Below the pieces are notes generated by a model that was not told the DNA's origin, did no database searches, and saw only the letters and a list, made by a program, of their open reading frames with translations. Of a DNA stretch of 9,529 nt, positions 6,464-9,529 are shown piece by piece (the stretch's first letter is position 1; each line of letters opens with the position of its first letter). Location: positions 1-9,529 of the forward strand of contig JAAEPW010001299.1 of the NCBI GenBank assembly GCA_024232355.1. Reading direction: 5' to 3'. Source of the DNA: Chloroflexota bacterium (lineage in GTDB: Bacteria > Chloroflexota > Anaerolineae > B4-G1). Made by a program: the position numbers and the translations under genes.

Positions 6464-8983
6464 CTACAACTTGAACATGGCCCGCGCACGAATATCCCTA
6501 GACGACGCGCCGACCAAAACTTCAAAATCGCCCGGCTCTACGACCCACTGCTGCCGATAGGGATTGTAGAACGAGAACGCCCGTTCATCCAACACAAAGC
6601 TGACAGTCTTGCTCTCACCTGGCTCCAAGGCAACCTTGGCAAAACCCTTTAGCTCTTTTGGCGGCCGGACCAAGCTGGATGTTTCGTCGCAGACGTAAAG
6701 CTGGACCACCTCACGGCCCGCGCGGTCGCCGGTGTTCTTTACTGTCACTGACACCTCGACGGGTTCGCCGATCTTTGGCTTTTCCAGAACCCGCAGATCA
6801 CCGTACTCGAACGTTGTGTAAGAGAGACCGAATCCAAAGGGGAACAGCGGCTCGATCTCCTTGGCATCATAGTAACGATAGCCAACAAAGATACCCTCTC
6901 CGTAGCGCACTTGCTTGGTGCCCGGATAGTTGATAAAAGTCGGATTGTCCACGTACCGCTTGGGGAACGTCACCGAGAGCTTGCCCGATGGATTTACCTC
7001 GCCCAGAAGGATATTGGCGATGGCGTTTCCGCCTTCCTGCCCCGGATAATAGGCCAGCACGAGGGCCGAGACGTCATCGATCCACGGCATAGTCACAGGA
7101 GAGCCGCAGTTGAGCACCACAACGGTGTTGAGGTTTGCCTCAGCCACGGCCTTTATCAACTTGTCCTGTGAACCTGGCAGATCCATATACGGCCTGTCGC
7201 CTCCTTCGGACTCAAACCCTTGCGACATCCCAGCAAAGATGATGGCAACGTCAGACTGTTTCGCCAGTTCCACCGCGCGCTCAATCCGGTCGTCCGGCTC
7301 TGGCGCATGGGCAAACCGTAGGTGCAATGCGCTGTGGGCAACATCCTTCGACTTGACGTACTCTACCTTGATATCATACGCCTGCCCCTCGATCAAATCC
7401 AGGTAGGTGCTAGCTTGATTGAACGTCCGTATAGACGGCGACGGCTTGGGAGCAGTCTCAAGCACCAGATCACCATCCAGATAAAGGCGACAGATACCCG
7501 TGTTCGCCAACTTGAAAACGTGTCGCCCCGTGCCAGGCGCGACGAACGTGCCCGTCCAACGAACGGAGAACGCATCCTCAGAGACACCCTTGGGAGGCAA
7601 CAGATGCCAAAAGTCTAGCTTGTCATCCACTCGCTCTGCTCCAACTTTTCCCGATAGATCCGTGTTGCCAAAAAACTCGGCCCGCAAACCGTGGCCCTCG
7701 CCACCAGGGGGAGTTAGGTGGGTGGATTTCAGTGCCGGCAGCTTGACAAAGTTATCGCACCCCGGCTCGTATTCAATTTGCACCGTATCACCCAACTTGG
7801 CCCGCAACCCTTCCAGGGGGCTGATCCGGTAGGGCGGCTCCAGATAAGAACTGCCTCCACCACCAATTCGTGCTTCGTCCGCGTTGAGGCCGATGACGGC
7901 GATAGATTTGACCTTGTCTGTATCCAGAGGTAACACGCCAGTTCTTTTGAACTGCTTGGCGATTTGGCTTCCAAATCGCACGCCACCCTCGTTCTTTAAC
8001 AATGTGATCGACTCTTCCGCCAACTCGCGGGCCAGTGTCTGGTGACCGGGTGTGTTCACCGCTCCTGCAGGCAGCGCAGATGGATCATCCATCTGACCCG
8101 ACATGACGATCATCCGCAAAATCCGGCGAGCAGCAGTGTTGATCACCGCCTTGTCTACCTGCCATATACGGACAGCGTCAACCAGCAGGCCGCCATAGTA
8201 CTTGGCCGGGCCAGGCATCTCGATATCGAGGCCGCCTTTCACCGATTCCATGGTCGTGTGGTTGGCACTCCAGTCCGAGATGACCACACCCTCGAAACCC
8301 CACTCGTCCCGCAAAATCTCGGTCAGCAGGTAGTGATGCTCACTAGCATACGTGCCGTTGACGCGATTGTAGGCGCACATCACGGTCCAGGGTTGCGTCT
8401 CTTTCACGACAGCCTCAAAGGCGGGCAGATAGATCTCTCGCAGCGTACGTTCATCAACCAGAGAGTCACCCCGAAAGCGCTCGACCTCTTGATTGTTACA
8501 CGCATAATGTTTGAGAGAAGCACCAACGCCCCGGCTCTGCAAACCCTTGACCCAAGCGACCCCGATCCGACCCGCCAGGTAGGGATCCTCAGAGTAGCTT
8601 TCGAAATTGCGACCCGCCAGCGGTGTGCGCGCAATATTGACACACGGTCCCAACAAAATGTCACAGCCCATCGCGCGGGTCTCTTTTGCCAAAGCGACAC
8701 CGACCCGTTCAATCAAGTCAGGGTTCCAACTGGAGGCCATCGAGATCCCAGTAGGAAAGGACGTCGCGGTGCCTTGAACCCTTTCCTCCCCTGTCTGATT
8801 GGCCCGCACGCCGTGCGGCCCATCCGTCATGGCCAACGAAGGAATCCCCAAGCGCTGGATGGCGACGGTGTGCCAATTATCCCTACCAGAAAGCAAGGCA
8901 ACTTTTTCCTTCAATGCAAGTTGACTCAATAGGTCTTGTACCCGTTGATCCACAGTTGTATTTTTGTTCATTTCGTTATCCAT
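6464..8983 (-). CDS. Glycoside hydrolase family 3 beta-glycosidase with PA14 insert and C-terminal fibronectin-III-like domain
   Basis: This 839-residue retaining beta-glycosidase hydrolyses terminal beta-linked sugars, most likely as a beta-glucosidase. The GH3 barrel spans about 15-300: TDGPHGVR (53-60), the substrate-binding KHYACNN (158-164), and SDW with nucleophile Asp237. The alpha/beta sandwich domain (about 360-425 and 565-670) is split by a PA14 domain at about 432-560 (GLRAEFFGN ... LYLDGDLV). FESEGGDR follows it and carries the likely acid/base Glu593. The layout and residue positions resemble KmBglI-type PA14 beta-glucosidases. A FnIII-like domain closes the protein (about 737-827). 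There is no signal peptide, so it acts inside the cell on imported oligosaccharides or glycosides. Start ATG 8983 is chosen for GGAGG eight bases upstream and a promoter just before it. A frame open to 9142 would give an unrelated leader and would start upstream of that promoter. It is first in an apparent operon with the Ntn-hydrolase. Confidence 0.92.
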   Translation of the reverse strand: MDNEMNKNTTVDQRVQDLLSQLALKEKVALLSGRDNWHTVAIQRLGIPSLAMTDGPHGVRANQTGEERVQGTATSFPTGISMASSWNPDLIERVGVALAKETRAMGCDILLGPCVNIARTPLAGRNFESYSEDPYLAGRIGVAWVKGLQSRGVGASLKHYACNNQEVERFRGDSLVDERTLREIYLPAFEAVVKETQPWTVMCAYNRVNGTYASEHHYLLTEILRDEWGFEGVVISDWSANHTTMESVKGGLDIEMPGPAKYYGGLLVDAVRIWQVDKAVINTAARRILRMIVMSGQMDDPSALPAGAVNTPGHQTLARELAEESITLLKNEGGVRFGSQIAKQFKRTGVLPLDTDKVKSIAVIGLNADEARIGGGGSSYLEPPYRISPLEGLRAKLGDTVQIEYEPGCDNFVKLPALKSTHLTPPGGEGHGLRAEFFGNTDLSGKVGAERVDDKLDFWHLLPPKGVSEDAFSVRWTGTFVAPGTGRHVFKLANTGICRLYLDGDLVLETAPKPSPSIRTFNQASTYLDLIEGQAYDIKVEYVKSKDVAHSALHLRFAHAPEPDDRIERAVELAKQSDVAIIFAGMSQGFESEGGDRPYMDLPGSQDKLIKAVAEANLNTVVVLNCGSPVTMPWIDDVSALVLAYYPGQEGGNAIANILLGEVNPSGKLSVTFPKRYVDNPTFINYPGTKQVRYGEGIFVGYRYYDAKEIEPLFPFGFGLSYTTFEYGDLRVLEKPKIGEPVEVSVTVKNTGDRAGREVVQLYVCDETSSLVRPPKELKGFAKVALEPGESKTVSFVLDERAFSFYNPYRQQWVVEPGDFEVLVGASSRDIRARAMFKL

Positions 8984-8991
8984 TGCGACAT

Positions 8992-8996
8992 CCTCC
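8992..8996 (-). promoter_or_regulatory. Ribosome binding site of the GH3 gene
   Basis: GGAGG within AAAGGAGGA on the minus strand, eight bases before ATG 8983. It fixes the start 53 codons inside the longest open frame. Confidence 0.8.
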
Positions 8997-9005
8997 TTTG
9001 AGCAA

Positions 9006-9034
9006 ATTATACCACACCCTGCCCATCCATGCAG
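9006..9034 (-). promoter_or_regulatory. Extended -10 promoter of the GH3/Ntn-hydrolase operon
   Basis: On the minus strand a perfect TATAAT (9006-9011) is preceded by TGG, an extended -10. A poor -35 (CTGCAT, 9029-9034) lies 17 bases upstream. Transcription should begin near 8999, leaving a leader of about 16 bases that is little more than the ribosome binding site. The weak -35 with a strong extended -10 matches the pattern at the glycosyltransferase promoter. Confidence 0.6.
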
Positions 9035-9038
9035 ATGG
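9023..9038. promoter_or_regulatory. Possible operator overlapping the GH3 -35 region
   Basis: CCATC and GATGG form five-base inverted arms around a six-base centre, covering the -35 element of the GH3 promoter. A repressor bound here would block polymerase, as expected for a sugar-inducible operon. Arms this short can occur by chance, and no regulator gene is present in the window. Confidence 0.25.
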
Positions 9039-9124
9039 TGTACGGAGAGCGCATCGCATTTGGGAGAACGACAAACCACATGCTGATGTCGTCGGATGAA
9101 ACCACAAAATGCGGTAAAACATAG

Positions 9125-9382
9125 GGCTATTATCTGGCGCAAAACATTGTCCGCAAGATAGAAAAACCGCGCCGATACGAGGTCGTTCCTCTAGGATTGC
9201 GTTCCGTGACTGCTCTCCTGGTGTGTGCATTCCTAGACCTGGCAGACGACCCAAGAACCAAAACCCACTTGATACCCATTGTGCAGCCTTCCAATCGCAA
9301 ATGCACGGCCTATTCCAACTCATTGGCATCGCCAGGGCTGTGTGAACCTATCGACAATCTTGTTATACATGTTGACTCTTGA
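9125..9382 (+). pseudogene. Remnant with winged-helix-like segment (transposase or regulator relic)
   Basis: The frame opens after TAG 9122 and reads LAQNIVRKIEKPRRYEVVP and then LGLRSVTALLV (up to about 9223). It resembles the wing and following helix seen at the end of many winged-helix regulators and some transposase-like proteins (KI-x(3)-RRY-x(3)-GLR-x-xTALL). No start codon precedes this motif in frame; the only usable start, TTG 9197, falls inside it. After about 9223 the sequence loses protein-like character and stops at 9380. I read it as the debris of a larger gene. The family assignment is uncertain, and nothing else coding is visible between 9012 and the window end. Confidence 0.3.
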
Positions 9383-9410
9383 AATGCCTGACACCATATT
9401 TTTGCGCAAA
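9372..9410 (+). promoter_or_regulatory. Candidate rightward promoter with a palindrome at the transcription start
   Basis: TTGACT (9372-9377) and CATATT (9395-9400) are separated by 17 bases, a good sigma-70 spacing. A perfect ten-base palindrome TTTGCGCAAA (9401-9410) follows directly, where a repressor could act. No start codon with a ribosome binding site appears before the window ends, so any gene it serves lies beyond 9529. Confidence 0.3.
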
Positions 9411-9458
9411 GGTAGCGCATTTCTATTCAGTTAGTGCAAAAGTAGACGGTTTCTAATC
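9404..9458 (+). repeat. Imperfect 25-base direct repeat
   Basis: Segments 9404-9428 and 9434-9458 align at 18 of 25 positions, both reading G-GCAAA-GTAG then TTTCTA-TC, with a 30-base period. The first copy overlaps the TTTGCGCAAA palindrome. It could be a pair of protein-binding iterons or just a decayed duplication. Confidence 0.3.
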
Positions 9459-9529
9459 GCCTAAACAGTACCTTTCCAAGCAAATTCGAAGGTCGTCCGA
9501 AAATTGCTTTAGACTTAGCAGCTCGACGC

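Noticed and set aside
8042..8932. 296-residue open frame on the + strand
   Set aside because: It lies fully inside the GH3 gene in antisense; its residues are Arg/His-rich and unlike any family, as expected for a shadow.
8984..9142. Longer N-terminus for the GH3 protein (start at 9142)
   Set aside because: The leader is Cys/His-rich and not GH3-like, it spans the TGGTATAAT promoter, and GGAGG points to ATG 8983.
5787..9216. Shared 12-base string GTGACTGCTCTC at about 5787 and 9205
   Set aside because: The match is short, flanks do not align, and one copy is inside the Ntn-hydrolase gene; most likely chance.
8976..9329. 117-residue open frame on the - strand at the GH3 promoter region
   Set aside because: It overlaps the promoter and the GH3 start out of frame and has no domain or ribosome binding site.

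Overview
The window reads as an ordinary chromosomal stretch of a moderately GC-rich free-living bacterium. A member of the Chloroflexota (Anaerolineae-like) fits best. This is inferred from the gene types only: a GT39-like transferase carrying tandem 'LLGYD...GTYPTS' beta domains, and the remains of an AlkZ-related winged-helix protein. No rRNA, tRNA, CRISPR array or intact mobile element is visible.

Left part, positions 1-1181 (+ strand). A short unrecognised reading frame, cut by the window edge, is followed by a decayed area. That area holds a long near-perfect stem-loop at 397-437. It also holds a Myb/SANT-like segment and the C-terminal part of an AlkZ/YcaQ-related protein. The pieces lie in three successive frames, so this looks like a pseudogene with at least two frameshifts, near 646 and 711.

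Middle, 1186-5525. A COG2509-type FAD-dependent dehydrogenase (- strand) converges on the pseudogene with a 4-base gap. It is divergent from a large membrane glycosyltransferase of the PMT/ArnT (GT39) type. The 155-base divergent region appears to carry one promoter for each gene. The transferase promoter is an extended -10 placed so close to the ATG that the mRNA should be leaderless. The transferase ends in three related extracytoplasmic beta-domain repeats and is followed by a strong hairpin.

Right part, 5693-8983 (- strand). A cytoplasmic PA14-containing GH3 beta-glycosidase is followed 30 bases later by a small Ntn-hydrolase of the C45/NRDE type. The two look like a dicistronic operon driven by an extended -10 promoter at 9006-9034. 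A glycosidase paired with an amidase-like enzyme suggests stepwise breakdown of a glycoside that also carries an amide bond, but the substrate cannot be read from the sequence.

Right edge, 9012-9529. There is no convincing intact gene here. It holds a remnant resembling a winged-helix segment of a transposase- or regulator-like protein, and a candidate rightward promoter followed by a perfect palindrome and an imperfect 25-base direct repeat.
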